Source: Rhodospirillaceae bacterium
GTDB taxonomy: Bacteria > Pseudomonadota > Alphaproteobacteria > UBA828
Direction of reading: 5' to 3'
DNA: 20,529 nt
NCBI GenBank assembly: GCA_028819955.1
Contig: JAPPKP010000284.1
Coordinates: forward strand, 1-20,529
The notes under the pieces are model-generated. The model worked only from the letters and a program-made list of their open reading frames with translations. It did not search any database and was not told the DNA's origin. A program made the position numbers and the translations under genes. Shown piece by piece: positions 8,806-16,478 of this stretch (the stretch's first letter is position 1; every line of letters starts with the position of its first letter).

Positions 8806-9225
8806 TCAGTCGAGCCCGTCGAGCGCCCTCTGGAAGCGCCCGGCGTGGGATTTTTCCGCCTTCGCCAGGGTCTCGAACCAGTCGGCGATCTCGTCGAAGC
8901 CCTCGTCGCGGGCGGTGCGCGCCATGCCGGGATACATGTCGGTGTACTCGTGGGTCTCGCCGGCCACGGCCGCCGCCAGATTGTCCGCGGTCTGCCCGAT
9001 GGGCTTGCCGGTGGCCGGATCGCCGGTCTCGGCCAGGAAGTCGAGATGGCCGTGGGCGTGGCCGGTCTCGCCCTCGGCGGTCGAGCGGAAGAGCGCGGAG
9101 ACGTCGTTGTGGCCCTCCACGTCCGCCTTGCGGGCGAAGTAGAGATAGCGCCGGTTGGCCTGTGACTCGCCGGCGAAGGCGTCCTTGAGGTTCTGCTCGG
9201 TCTTGCTTCCACCCAATGCTGGCAT
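8806..9225 (-). CDS. Rubrerythrin, diiron domain only
   Basis: This 139-residue ferritin-like four-helix protein is typically a peroxide-scavenging or iron-handling diiron protein in the cytosol. The metal ligands are visible in the expected register: Glu20 ([10 protein letters not shown]), Glu53 and His56 ([10 protein letters not shown]), Glu90 and Glu93 ([14 protein letters not shown]), Glu124 and His127 (AEKSHAGRF). It ends right after the fourth helix and lacks the C-terminal rubredoxin domain with its two CxxC pairs, so electrons must come from a separate protein. AGGGGGAAC gives a good ribosome site. A TTGACG/CATATA promoter lies in the 122 nt between it and irr upstream, and an Irr-box-like palindrome abuts that promoter, suggesting iron control. 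Confidence 0.92.
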   Translation of the reverse strand: MPALGGSKTEQNLKDAFAGESQANRRYLYFARKADVEGHNDVSALFRSTAEGETGHAHGHLDFLAETGDPATGKPIGQTADNLAAAVAGETHEYTDMYPGMARTARDEGFDEIADWFETLAKAEKSHAGRFQRALDGLD

Positions 9226-9308
9226 GGTCCTGTTCCCCCTAAGGTATGGTTCGAGGTGCTGGGCCGCCGCACTGCAGGACGCGAGTACGGCCGGTGTGTT
9301 CGCTACCC

Positions 9309-9337
9309 TATATGACGCAGCGCACGGCCTTCGTCAA
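9309..9337 (-). promoter_or_regulatory. Putative rubrerythrin promoter
   Basis: On the minus strand, TTGACG (9332-9337) and CATATA (9309-9314) are separated by 17 nt, about 85 nt before the rubrerythrin start codon. TATAGG, shifted by two bases, is an alternative -10. The placement just after the end of irr means rubrerythrin can be transcribed on its own. Confidence 0.45.
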
Positions 9338-9342
9338 CGGAT

Positions 9343-9355
9343 TGGAATCATTCCA
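9343..9355. promoter_or_regulatory. Irr/Fur-box-like palindrome across the irr stop codon
   Basis: TGGAATCATTCCA is a perfect 13-bp inverted repeat (TGGAAT, C, ATTCCA). It resembles the Irr iron-control element, whose consensus is close to TTTAGAATNATTCTAAA. It overlaps the last codons and TGA stop of irr and lies 5 nt upstream of the -35 of the rubrerythrin promoter. Binding by the neighbouring Irr is inferred. Confidence 0.5.
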
Positions 9356-9809
9356 GGGTGCGAGAGTGGCGCGGGGCCTTCGAGCCCTTGTCTTCCCCGT
9401 CGCCGGTCACGCGGATGATGACGTCGATACGCGAGACCCTGGTTCCCGGCGGCGCAGGCGGCAGGTCGCTCACCGAGACGCGATCGCCCGGCACGTCGAC
9501 GAGACGGCCGGTCTCTTCCAGGAAGAAATGCTGGTGATGCGTGGTGTTGGTGTCGAAGAAGGAGGGCCCTGCGTCCACCACGAGCTCGCGCAGCAGACCT
9601 GCCTTCGTGAACTGGTGCAGGGTGTTGTAGACCGTGGCGAGGGAGACTCCCGCTTCTTCCCGCAGCACCTCGGCGTGAAGCTCGGCGGCGGTGACGTGCC
9701 GATCCGGCCCGCCGAAGAGCCGGCGGGCGAGGACGATGCGCTGGCGCGTGGGCCTGAGCCCGGCTTCGCGCAGGCGCGCCGCAGCGTCGCTGTCGGGTAG
9801 TGTCGTCAT
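9348..9809 (-). CDS. irr: Irr, Fur-family iron response transcriptional regulator
   Basis: This 153-residue Fur-superfamily DNA-binding protein fits Irr, which controls haem and iron genes in alphaproteobacteria when iron is low. The winged-helix segment LRPTRQRIVLARRLF and VSLATVYNTLHQFTKAGLL is followed by FDTNTTHHQHFFLEETGRLVD in two overlapping parts. The HHQH (91-94) with DTN before it is characteristic of Irr. The protein has no cysteine at all, so it lacks both Fur-type structural zinc cysteines and the N-terminal CP haem-regulatory motif of Bradyrhizobium Irr. I chose the ATG at 9809 (MTTLPDSDAA) over an in-frame GTG at 9875, because the extra 22 residues do not look like Irr and the shorter form has the usual length. 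Confidence 0.87.
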   Translation of the reverse strand: MTTLPDSDAAARLREAGLRPTRQRIVLARRLFGGPDRHVTAAELHAEVLREEAGVSLATVYNTLHQFTKAGLLRELVVDAGPSFFDTNTTHHQHFFLEETGRLVDVPGDRVSVSDLPPAPPGTRVSRIDVIIRVTGDGEDKGSKAPRHSRTLE

Positions 9810-9917
9810 CTCTATGCCATGCCTTCGATACCGTGATTCATAGCACAAGTTGGCGACGAGTGCCGGGTGGAGCACGATGGGCTACCATGATGACTCCGAT
9901 CCTGAGGAGGATGCGCT

Positions 9918-12005
9918 GTGCCGAGCGAGTTCGTTGCCACCGCCTGCCCCCACGACTGCCCGTCCACCTGCGCGTTGGAGGTGGAGCGGCTCTCGCCGGA
10001 GAGGATCGGCGCGGTCAGAGGCGCGCGGGAGAACGACTACACCTCGGGCGTGATCTGCGCCAAGGTCGCGCGCTACGCCGAGCGCGTGCACCATCCGGAG
10101 CGCCTCGCGCAGCCGCTGCAGCGCACCGGCGAGAAAGGCGCGGCCGAGTTCCGCCCCATCGGCTGGGACGACGCGCTGGACCTCATCGCCGACGCCTTCG
10201 TCCGCACGGCGGAGAAGCACGGCCGCGAGGCGGTCTGGCCCTACTACTACGCCGGTACCATGGGCCTGGTGCAGCGCGACGGCATCAACCGCCTGCGCCA
10301 CGTCATGAAGTATTCGGGGCAGGACGAGACCATCTGCGCGCGCCTTTCCAGCGACGGCTGGTGGGCCGGAGTCGGCACCTACGTGGGCTCCGACCCGCGC
10401 GAGATGGCGAAGGCGGACCTGATCGTCGTCTGGGGCTGCAATCCGGCGTCGACCCAGGTCAACGTGATGACCCACATCGCGAAGGCGCGGAAGACGCGGG
10501 ACGCTGCGCTCGTCGTGGTCGATCCTTACGAGACGCGGACCGCCAAGGTCGCCGACCATCACGTGGCTTTACGGCCGGGTACGGACGGCGCGCTCGCCTG
10601 CGGCATCATGCACGTGCTCTTTGCCGAGGGCTTCGCGGACCGCGACTACCTCGCCCGCTACACCGACCACCCGGACGAGTTCGAGGCCCACCTCACGAGC
10701 CGCAACCCCGCGTGGGCATCCGCCATCACCGGCATTTCGGCAGCCGAGATCGTTGCACTGGCCCGCATGATCGGGCGCGTCAAGCGCACCTACATCCGCC
10801 TCGGCTACGGCTTCACCCGCTCGCGCAACGGGGCCGCGAACATGCACGCCGCCAGCTGCATCGCGGCGGTCACCGGCGCCTGGCAGTACGAGGGCGGCGG
10901 CGCGATGCACACCAACAAGAGCGTCTACGGCGTCGATGCCACGCTGATCGAGGGGCTCGACGCGAGAGACCGCTCGGTGCGGCTGCTCGACATGTCGCGC
11001 ATCGGCCCGGTGCTGACCGGAGACCCCATCGACATCGGCGACGGCCCGCCGGTCACCGCCATCGTCATGCAGAACGTCAACCCGGCAGCGGTCGCGCCGG
11101 AATCGGCCAAGGTACGGGACGGCCTCATCCGCGAGGACCTGTTCCTCGCCGTGCACGAGCAGTTCATGACCGACACCGCGCGCTACGCCGACATCGTGCT
11201 GCCGGCGACGACCTTCCTGGAGCACGACGACATCTACGTGGGCGGCGGGCACATGTACCTGCTGATGGGTGCCAAGGTGATCGAGCCCTACGCCGAGGCG
11301 CGCTCCAACCACGACGTGATCCGCGCGCTCGCCAAACGGCTCGGCGCCGAGCATCCGGGCTTCGACATGACCGCGTGGGAGCTGATCGACGCGACCCTCA
11401 AGCGCTCGGGCCACCCCGACGCGGCGACGCTCAAGGCCATGCGCTGGAAGGACTGCATGCCGGACTTCGAGACTGCCCATCACCTGAACGGTTTCGGCTG
11501 GCCGGACGGGCGCTTCCGCTTCAAGCCGGATTGGACCAGGATGGGGCCGCGCGGCGCCGAGATCCCGGCCTTCCCCGACCACATGGCGGTGACCGAGGCG
11601 GCGGACACCGAGCATCCCTTCCGCCTCGTCACCGCGCCCGCGCACAACTATCTCAACTCCAGCTTCAGCGAGACGCCCACCAGCATAGCCAAGGAGAGGC
11701 GGCCCTCCGCCCTCTTCCACCCCGGCGACGCCCGCGACTTGGGCTTCGAGGACGGCGACCGCATCCGCATCGGCAACCGGCGGGGCTCCATCCTGATTCA
11801 CGCGCGCATCGCGAACGGTGCCGGCAGGGCCAACGGCACCACGCATGGCCAGCAGCGCGGCACCGTCATCGTCGAGAGCATCTGGCCCAACACCGCCTTC
11901 GAGGAAGGGCTCGGGATCAACACGCTGACCTCGGCCGATCCCGGCTATCCCAACGGCGGCGCGGTGTTCCACGACACCGCCATCTGGGCCCGGCCGGCGA
12001 ATTAG
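9918..12005 (+). CDS. Molybdopterin-dependent oxidoreductase, DMSO reductase family
   Basis: This 695-residue catalytic protein of the Mo-bis-MGD family has an N-terminal [4Fe-4S] motif, CPHDCPSTC with Cys10, Cys14, Cys18 and Cys47. DLIVVWGCNPASTQVNVMTH (about 167-186) and RLGYGFTRSRNGAANMHA are typical cofactor-binding segments, and the C-terminal molybdopterin-dinucleotide domain begins near FRLVTAPAHNYLNSSF. There is no twin-arginine signal, so it should be cytoplasmic. GTG at 9918 is the start: AGGAGG lies 7 nt before it. It stands alone, with no iron-sulfur or membrane partner subunit nearby. Members are usually annotated only generally; electron donor and substrate are unknown. Confidence 0.88.
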   Translation: MPSEFVATACPHDCPSTCALEVERLSPERIGAVRGARENDYTSGVICAKVARYAERVHHPERLAQPLQRTGEKGAAEFRPIGWDDALDLIADAFVRTAEKHGREAVWPYYYAGTMGLVQRDGINRLRHVMKYSGQDETICARLSSDGWWAGVGTYVGSDPREMAKADLIVVWGCNPASTQVNVMTHIAKARKTRDAALVVVDPYETRTAKVADHHVALRPGTDGALACGIMHVLFAEGFADRDYLARYTDHPDEFEAHLTSRNPAWASAITGISAAEIVALARMIGRVKRTYIRLGYGFTRSRNGAANMHAASCIAAVTGAWQYEGGGAMHTNKSVYGVDATLIEGLDARDRSVRLLDMSRIGPVLTGDPIDIGDGPPVTAIVMQNVNPAAVAPESAKVRDGLIREDLFLAVHEQFMTDTARYADIVLPATTFLEHDDIYVGGGHMYLLMGAKVIEPYAEARSNHDVIRALAKRLGAEHPGFDMTAWELIDATLKRSGHPDAATLKAMRWKDCMPDFETAHHLNGFGWPDGRFRFKPDWTRMGPRGAEIPAFPDHMAVTEAADTEHPFRLVTAPAHNYLNSSFSETPTSIAKERRPSALFHPGDARDLGFEDGDRIRIGNRRGSILIHARIANGAGRANGTTHGQQRGTVIVESIWPNTAFEEGLGINTLTSADPGYPNGGAVFHDTAIWARPAN

Positions 12006-12007
12006 AG

Positions 12008-12027
12008 CGCCGCCGCGGCGGGCGGCG
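12008..12027. terminator. GC-rich hairpin between convergent genes
   Basis: CGCCGCC (12008-12014) and GGCGGCG (12021-12027) can pair as a 7-bp stem just after the oxidoreductase stop and before the amidase stop on the other strand. There is no T-tract, so this is only a possible shared terminator. Confidence 0.3.
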
Positions 12028-12048
12028 AAGCCTCCTATCCGTTAGCGA

Positions 12049-13620
12049 TCAGCACATCTTCCAGTCGGCAGTGGCCTCCAGCGCCGCCGCGACCTGAAGC
12101 ACCTTCGCATCCTCGAAGTGGCGGCCGACGATCATGAAGCCGACGGGCAGGTCGTCGGAGACCCCGCACGGCACCGAGATCGCCGGATGTCCCGTGAGGT
12201 TGAACTGGCAGGTGTTATGGACCATGTCCAGCGCCCGCACGAGGCGCTCCCTGAGCGGCGCGTCGTTACCCGGTATCGGGGTCGCCAGGATGGCCGTGCT
12301 GGGCATCGCCAGCACGTCGCACGACTGCAGCAGATCGTCATAGCTCTGCCGGATCTGCTCGCGGATGTTCTGCGCCTTCGCGTAGTAGCGCCCGTAATAG
12401 TCCCCGTTCATGTATTCGCCGAGCAGCAGCGTCATCTTCACCATCGCGCCCAGGTCATGGGGACGGGCACGGGCACCCTTGGCCACGTTGTCGAGTAGCT
12501 GCGTGTTGTAGAAGCCCAGCCAGTTGGTGCCGGTGTTGTTGGCCTTCAACATGAAGGCCTGCGCGCCCTCGACGACGATGGGCCGCCAGACGTGAAGGGC
12601 GTCCTCGTGGCGCGGGTTGGAGACCTCGGCGACCTCGACGCCGGCACCTGCGAGCCGCTCGACGGCGGCGTGCACCTTGTCCGAGACCACCCTGTTGCCG
12701 GGCGGCAGCCCCGTATCGCCCCAGGACTCGGCGCCCATGCCGTGGTCGAATCCCTCCTTCAGAACGCCGATCCTCATGCCCTTGCAGCCCCTGTCGAGAC
12801 CGGTGAGGTAGTCCGTGTCCAGACCGGCCGGGATCCGGCCCCGCTGGCGTGGATCGAGGGGGTCCTCGCCTGCGATCGCGGTGAGCAGCCGCGCGGTGTT
12901 CTCCACCGTGTCGGCCATGGGTCCGAGATGGTCAATGGTCATCTCGATCATCATGGCGCCGGTATAGGGCACGAGGCCGTAAGTCGGCTTATGGCCGACG
13001 ATACCGCTCCAACTCGCTGGGATACGGATCGAGCCGCCCTGATCGCCGCCGATCGCCATGTCGATGTCGCCGGCGACGATGGCCGCGGCGTTGCCGTTCG
13101 ACGACGCGCCGGTGGAATGGGTCGGCTTGTGCGGGTTGCGCACGGGGCCGTACGCCGAGGTGTGGCTCGCGCCGGAGAACGAGCTGTCCTCGCTGTTTGT
13201 CTTGCCGAGGACGGTGCCGCCGGCGTCGAGCACGCGCGTCACCACCGTGGCGTCGATATCGGGGATATAGCCCTCCATCCCCTTGGCGCCGTTGATCATG
13301 GGAAGGCCCGCAACGCAGATCGCATCCTTGATGCCGACCCGCTTGCCGGCAAGTACGCCGTCCGCCGCGCCCTCGATTGCGCCCTTCACGTACCAGGCGT
13401 TGTACGGATCCTCCTCGGGTCCCGGCCGGTAGGAGCCGGCGCGCGGATACTTCACCGGCGGCTTGGTTTCCTGCATCGCGTCGAGACGGCGGTAGCTCCG
13501 CAGCGTCCCCGCCATCATCTCGCTGTAGAGGGCGGCGTCCTCATCGCTCATGGTAAAGCCGAACGGCTCGGCCAGCTCCTGGACCTTCTTCGCGCTCGGC
13601 GGTACTGGACCTATCGGCAT
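12049..13620 (-). CDS. Amidase, amidase-signature family (nitrile-hydratase-associated type)
   Basis: This 523-residue enzyme hydrolyses an amide to acid and ammonia with the Lys-cis-Ser-Ser triad. Lys98 (VGIKDAI), Ser173 (STGASSNG) and Ser197 (GGDQGGSIRIPASW) are spaced 75 and 24 residues apart, as in this family. GIVGHKPTYGLVPYTGA and TIDHLGP match the enantioselective amidases found with Rhodococcus-type nitrile hydratases. The ATG at 13620 is preceded by GGGAGAG; an in-frame start further up (13671) would add 17 residues of unlikely sequence. No nitrile hydratase gene is present here. It converges with the molybdopterin enzyme and diverges from the Sel1 gene. One small oddity: the usual GGSSGG reads GASSNG. 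Confidence 0.9.
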   Translation of the reverse strand: MPIGPVPPSAKKVQELAEPFGFTMSDEDAALYSEMMAGTLRSYRRLDAMQETKPPVKYPRAGSYRPGPEEDPYNAWYVKGAIEGAADGVLAGKRVGIKDAICVAGLPMINGAKGMEGYIPDIDATVVTRVLDAGGTVLGKTNSEDSSFSGASHTSAYGPVRNPHKPTHSTGASSNGNAAAIVAGDIDMAIGGDQGGSIRIPASWSGIVGHKPTYGLVPYTGAMMIEMTIDHLGPMADTVENTARLLTAIAGEDPLDPRQRGRIPAGLDTDYLTGLDRGCKGMRIGVLKEGFDHGMGAESWGDTGLPPGNRVVSDKVHAAVERLAGAGVEVAEVSNPRHEDALHVWRPIVVEGAQAFMLKANNTGTNWLGFYNTQLLDNVAKGARARPHDLGAMVKMTLLLGEYMNGDYYGRYYAKAQNIREQIRQSYDDLLQSCDVLAMPSTAILATPIPGNDAPLRERLVRALDMVHNTCQFNLTGHPAISVPCGVSDDLPVGFMIVGRHFEDAKVLQVAAALEATADWKMC

Positions 13621-13796
13621 TCTGCTCTCCCTCGCTTCCCAAGGCCGCTGGGCAGCGCCCGAACGGCGCACCGCAATCTAGCCCGGACTTTATCTTCAGG
13701 GTCATGGCTCGGCGGGCATGCCGCAAGAGCTGGCAGGCATGGCGGAGAGTTGCTTTTTCTTGCCCACCGGAAGAATCGGGATAATGTTGCCGCGCC

Positions 13797-14558
13797 GTGA
13801 CACTTAGTCCCCCCATCCGAGTCGTCAAGCGCGCCTCCGCGCGGCCCCTTCTCTTCCTCGTGGCAGCCCTTCTGTCGGCTGCCGCGGTGCACGGGCCAGC
13901 CAAGGCGGCCGACCTGCTGGCCGAAGGCGCCGCGGCCTATGAGGCCGGCAACTATGGCGAGGCAGCCTCGATCTGGCGCCCGCTCGCCGAAGAGGGCGAC
14001 CCGAAGGCGCAGTTCAATCTGGCACTCCTCTACGAGACCGGCCGCGGCGTGGCCGAAGACCCGGCCGAGGCTGCGGCCTGGTACGAACGCGCCGCGCGCC
14101 AGGGCGTGACCCAGGCACAGCTCAATATGGCGGCGCTCCATCAGACCGGTCGCGGCGTCGCACAGGACCCGGCGGAGGCGCTCTTCTGGCTCGAAGTCGC
14201 GGCTCGGCTCGGCGAGGGCGCCGCCCGTGAGCAGGCAGCCGACGCCGCCGCCGAATTGGCACCGTTGCTGGAGGGCGGTGAGGCCGAGGCCGCGCAGGCC
14301 CGCGCCAACGCCTTCGCGCCCCGCCCGGAGGAACCCGCGATCCAGCGGGTGGCGGTCACTCTCATACTCTCCGAGCGCCAGATCGAGGTGCTGCAAAGAC
14401 GGCTGGCCGCGCACGGTTACGACCCGGGCCCGACGGACGGTATTCCTGGAGAGATGACGAGAAGCGCCGCACGCCGCTACCTCGCCGACCGGGGCCTCGA
14501 ATGGCCCGAGGGCGAGCTCCTGACCCAGCGTCTTCTGGACCTCGTCGTGGAACCCTAG
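13797..14558 (+). CDS. Secreted Sel1-repeat protein with peptidoglycan-binding-like C-terminus
   Basis: This 253-residue protein starts at GTG. A signal peptide covers about residues 1-38 (hydrophobic PLLFLVAALLSAAAV, cleavage after AKA). Three Sel1/TPR-like helical repeats follow at about 46-66, 67-102 and 103-138, including AQFNLALLYETGRGVAEDPA and its near copy AQLNMAALHQTGRGVAQDPA. The C-terminus (about 195-235, QIEVLQRRLAAHGYDPGPTD) resembles a peptidoglycan-binding type 1 domain. It is probably a periplasmic protein-interaction scaffold linked to the cell wall. GATAAT at 13781-13786 lies only 10 nt before the start, so if it is the -10 the transcript would be nearly leaderless. Confidence 0.82.
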   Translation: MTLSPPIRVVKRASARPLLFLVAALLSAAAVHGPAKAADLLAEGAAAYEAGNYGEAASIWRPLAEEGDPKAQFNLALLYETGRGVAEDPAEAAAWYERAARQGVTQAQLNMAALHQTGRGVAQDPAEALFWLEVAARLGEGAAREQAADAAAELAPLLEGGEAEAAQARANAFAPRPEEPAIQRVAVTLILSERQIEVLQRRLAAHGYDPGPTDGIPGEMTRSAARRYLADRGLEWPEGELLTQRLLDLVVEP

Positions 14559-14596
14559 CGTCCCGTTTGAGAAGTTCGTACGCCTTGCCGAGAACC

Positions 14597-14640
14597 CCAA
14601 CACGTCATGGCCGGGCTTGACCCGGCCATCCACGTGTTGG
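14597..14640. repeat. Alphaproteobacterial palindromic repeat, copy 1
   Basis: An outer stem CCAACACGT (14597-14605)/ACGTGTTGG (14632-14640) and an inner stem ATGGCCGGG (14607-14615)/CCCGGCCAT (14621-14629) enclose the loop CTTGA. The core belongs to the interspersed palindromic element frequent between genes in alphaproteobacteria. It follows the Sel1 gene by 38 nt and may act as its terminator. Confidence 0.8.
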
Positions 14641-14670
14641 CTCGGGACTCAACGGATCTGGCAGAGAGAG

Positions 14671-14693
14671 ATGCCCGGATCAAGTCCGGGCAT
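14671..14693. repeat. Alphaproteobacterial palindromic repeat, copy 2 (inverted)
   Basis: ATGCCCGGA (14671-14679) and TCCGGGCAT (14685-14693) form a perfect 9-bp stem around TCAAG, the reverse complement of the loop in copy 1. The two copies face each other about 40 nt apart, a common paired layout for this element. Confidence 0.78.
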
Positions 14694-14969
14694 GACGAGA
14701 AGAATTGGAGAGTCGGGGAGACTGCACGGTCAACCCAAGATCATGCGAACTTCAGAAACAGGACACTAGCCCGCACTTTAAATTTCGACAATACTATGAA
14801 ATCTCATAAGGCATTGTAATAACACGGCAAATCACCTTCATCGTGGAGCCCATGGACGGGTGGCTCAGGACCGGTCATCAAGTCGAGAGCGATGTTTTTC
14901 AAAGTGCTGGCGATTTTTCTTGTGCCGTCGACGCGGTTTGGCGATCTCGCTCGAGCGCCGGCTCGCCCG

Positions 14970-15674
14970 TCAGTCGGTTTTGACACGCTGGCTCCACACC
15001 CAGGTCAGCAGATCGGCACGCACATAGTACACCCGATTTCCAATCCTGCAGTACGCAGGGCCCTTGCGGGCCGCGCGTAAGCGGTCCAGCGTGCGCGCGG
15101 TCAGCCTGAGGAACGTCGCCGCTTCTTTCGTAGTGAGGAACAACTGGCGGTCATCCTCGGGAGCATGGTCGCGGGCATCCTTGTCCGCCTCTGACGCCGG
15201 AGAGGTCGTTTTCTCTCGCTTCTCGCCCTGCACGGAGGTGCTTGCGCCGTCGTTGAATATCGTGCTGCCGCTGCCCTCCAGCATCCTGGCGATGACGGCA
15301 CGCTGGGAAGGCGTTGCGGTCTCGACCATCCAGGCTCGCACCCGTTCCACCGCAGAGAGCCGGACCGCTCCTTCCTCGAGTGTGCCGACGAACCAGGGAT
15401 AGCCGGCGGCCTTGGTGCCTAACCTGACCGGCTTGATGGCGGTGACGTCAAGAAAGGCTTCGATCTCGCGTCGGAAGACGGGGCCGATCGGCGCCTCGCT
15501 CAGGAACTGGAGCAGGCGGTCGGCGGTCTTGAGCGTCATCGTCTGCTGTACTGCAAGCTGCTCCACGAATTGGGGTCGTCCGAGTGCGAGCTTTCCGAAC
15601 TGCTCGTCGGGCATGCCGGTGCGCTTGAGAAAGGCCGAGACCTTGGCGCGGATGTCATCCGTCAGGGTCGTCAC
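14970..15674 (-). CDS. DNA-binding protein: duplicated N-terminal module plus excisionase-type HTH (paralog A)
   Basis: This 234-residue protein of unknown role is the last gene of the operon. Residues about 160-234 form an AlpA/excisionase (HTH_17) domain: FLTTKEAATFLRLTARTLDR, then RKGPAYCRIGNRVYYVRADL. The N-terminal part has two related units, FGKLALGRPQFVEQL (about 26-40) and LGTKAAGYPWFVGTL (about 85-99), each followed by a helix ending in R(L/V)xxF/W. By shape these could be compact lambda-repressor-like HTH units; that is inference. A polar linker (about 134-175) separates the halves. GTG is the start, with AGGAGGAGGGGG about 12 nt upstream. It is clearly paralogous to the next gene upstream along the whole length. 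Possible roles are control of the operon or of element excision. Confidence 0.7.
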   Translation of the reverse strand: MTTLTDDIRAKVSAFLKRTGMPDEQFGKLALGRPQFVEQLAVQQTMTLKTADRLLQFLSEAPIGPVFRREIEAFLDVTAIKPVRLGTKAAGYPWFVGTLEEGAVRLSAVERVRAWMVETATPSQRAVIARMLEGSGSTIFNDGASTSVQGEKREKTTSPASEADKDARDHAPEDDRQLFLTTKEAATFLRLTARTLDRLRAARKGPAYCRIGNRVYYVRADLLTWVWSQRVKTD

Positions 15675-15758
15675 GAACCTCGTTCCCCCTCCTCCTCAGG
15701 TGGTGCCACCGGCGGGCATGGACGGGGTTGCGGGTATCTTCTGCAAGGCGCCAATCGG

Positions 15759-16478
15759 TCACGCTCCCTCTCGGGGGTACCCCCTGCGTTTCGCCCATGC
15801 CCAGGCCAGGATATCGGCGCGGTAATACCGAATTGCCCCTCCCAGCTTGCAATACGCGGGGCCGTCACCGGTATACCGGTAGTGAGACAGCGTGACGGGA
15901 CTCAATCTCAGGAAATCCGCGGCCTCGGACTCGGTGAGCAAGAGTCGTTCCTCAATGGGCTGAGAGCATTCCCCCGGCGGGCTCCCGCGGTCGGAAACAG
16001 CGCAGGGCGCCCCATCGGCCAGAGTGTCCAGCGCCGCCGGGTCCGGGTTGAGGGCGGGCTCCGGCACACCGGGATCGGCAATCGCCCGCGCGATCGCGGC
16101 CCGTTCCCCATAGCCCGCGACCTTGCGCATCCACTTCCGGATCCGCTCGACGGCGAACAGTCGCGGCGATACACCCGAGTTCAACTTCGTCATGAAGGCA
16201 GGATCTCCGATTGCCCCACACCCCAGCTCGGAGCCGTTGGTTTCGGTGATGAGAAGGAACGCCGCGATCTCGGACCGGAATGCCACACCGATGGTCGGCT
16301 CGCCCATGCAGAGCAGCGCCCGGTCGGCCGTGTCCATGGTCGGCCCGTCCGCCATTCGGAGGCTCGCGACGAACCCTCCGTCGCCGATCGCGCGCTCGCC
16401 GAACTCTCCTTCGGTCAATGGCGAGTTGTAGAGAAAGGCCGTCACCAGGGTCAGCAAGTTCTCGGTAAGGCTTGTCAC
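15759..16478 (-). CDS. DNA-binding protein: duplicated N-terminal module plus excisionase-type HTH (paralog B)
   Basis: This 239-residue paralog of the gene 84 nt downstream aligns with it from the first residue (MTSLTENL against MTTLTDDI). The two N-terminal units are FGERAIGDGGFVASL and LGCGAIGDPAFMTKL. The C-terminal HTH_17 domain reads LLLTESEAADFLRLSPVTLS and GPAYCKLGGAIRYYRADIL. A Pro/Ala-rich linker joins them. The start is a GTG with no ribosome site of its own; it overlaps a TGA as GTGA, the usual pattern of translational coupling to the upstream ATPase gene. That TGA, however, is not in the frame of the ATPase, whose ORF runs on through most of this gene in another frame. The role is unknown; DNA binding is well supported by the C-terminal domain. 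Confidence 0.72.
   Translation of the reverse strand: MTSLTENLLTLVTAFLYNSPLTEGEFGERAIGDGGFVASLRMADGPTMDTADRALLCMGEPTIGVAFRSEIAAFLLITETNGSELGCGAIGDPAFMTKLNSGVSPRLFAVERIRKWMRKVAGYGERAAIARAIADPGVPEPALNPDPAALDTLADGAPCAVSDRGSPPGECSQPIEERLLLTESEAADFLRLSPVTLSHYRYTGDGPAYCKLGGAIRYYRADILAWAWAKRRGYPREGA

Larger units (their letters stand above)
14559..14969. other. Intergenic stretch with repeats and lower-GC sequence
   Basis: No gene is supported here. The first part holds two palindromic repeats (annotated separately). From about 14700 to 14900 the base composition is noticeably richer in A+T than the flanking genes, for example around 14770-14830. A short hairpin CGAGC-GCCG-GCTCG (14952-14965) just past the end of the minus-strand operon could assist termination but has no U-tract. 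Confidence 0.6.

Noticed and set aside
9810..9875. N-terminal extension of Irr to a GTG at 9875
   Set aside because: There is no ribosome site, and the extra residues are unlike Irr proteins; the ATG at 9809 gives the usual length.
9800..12097. 765-codon plus-strand ORF over the molybdopterin oxidoreductase
   Set aside because: It is an Arg-rich shadow frame; the oxidoreductase frame has the iron-sulfur motif, a good ribosome site and family sequence.
14607..14819. Plus-strand ORF beginning MAGLDPAIHV
   Set aside because: This is the translation of the alphaproteobacterial palindromic repeat, a well-known source of spurious ORFs; it ends in the AT-rich gap with no family likeness.
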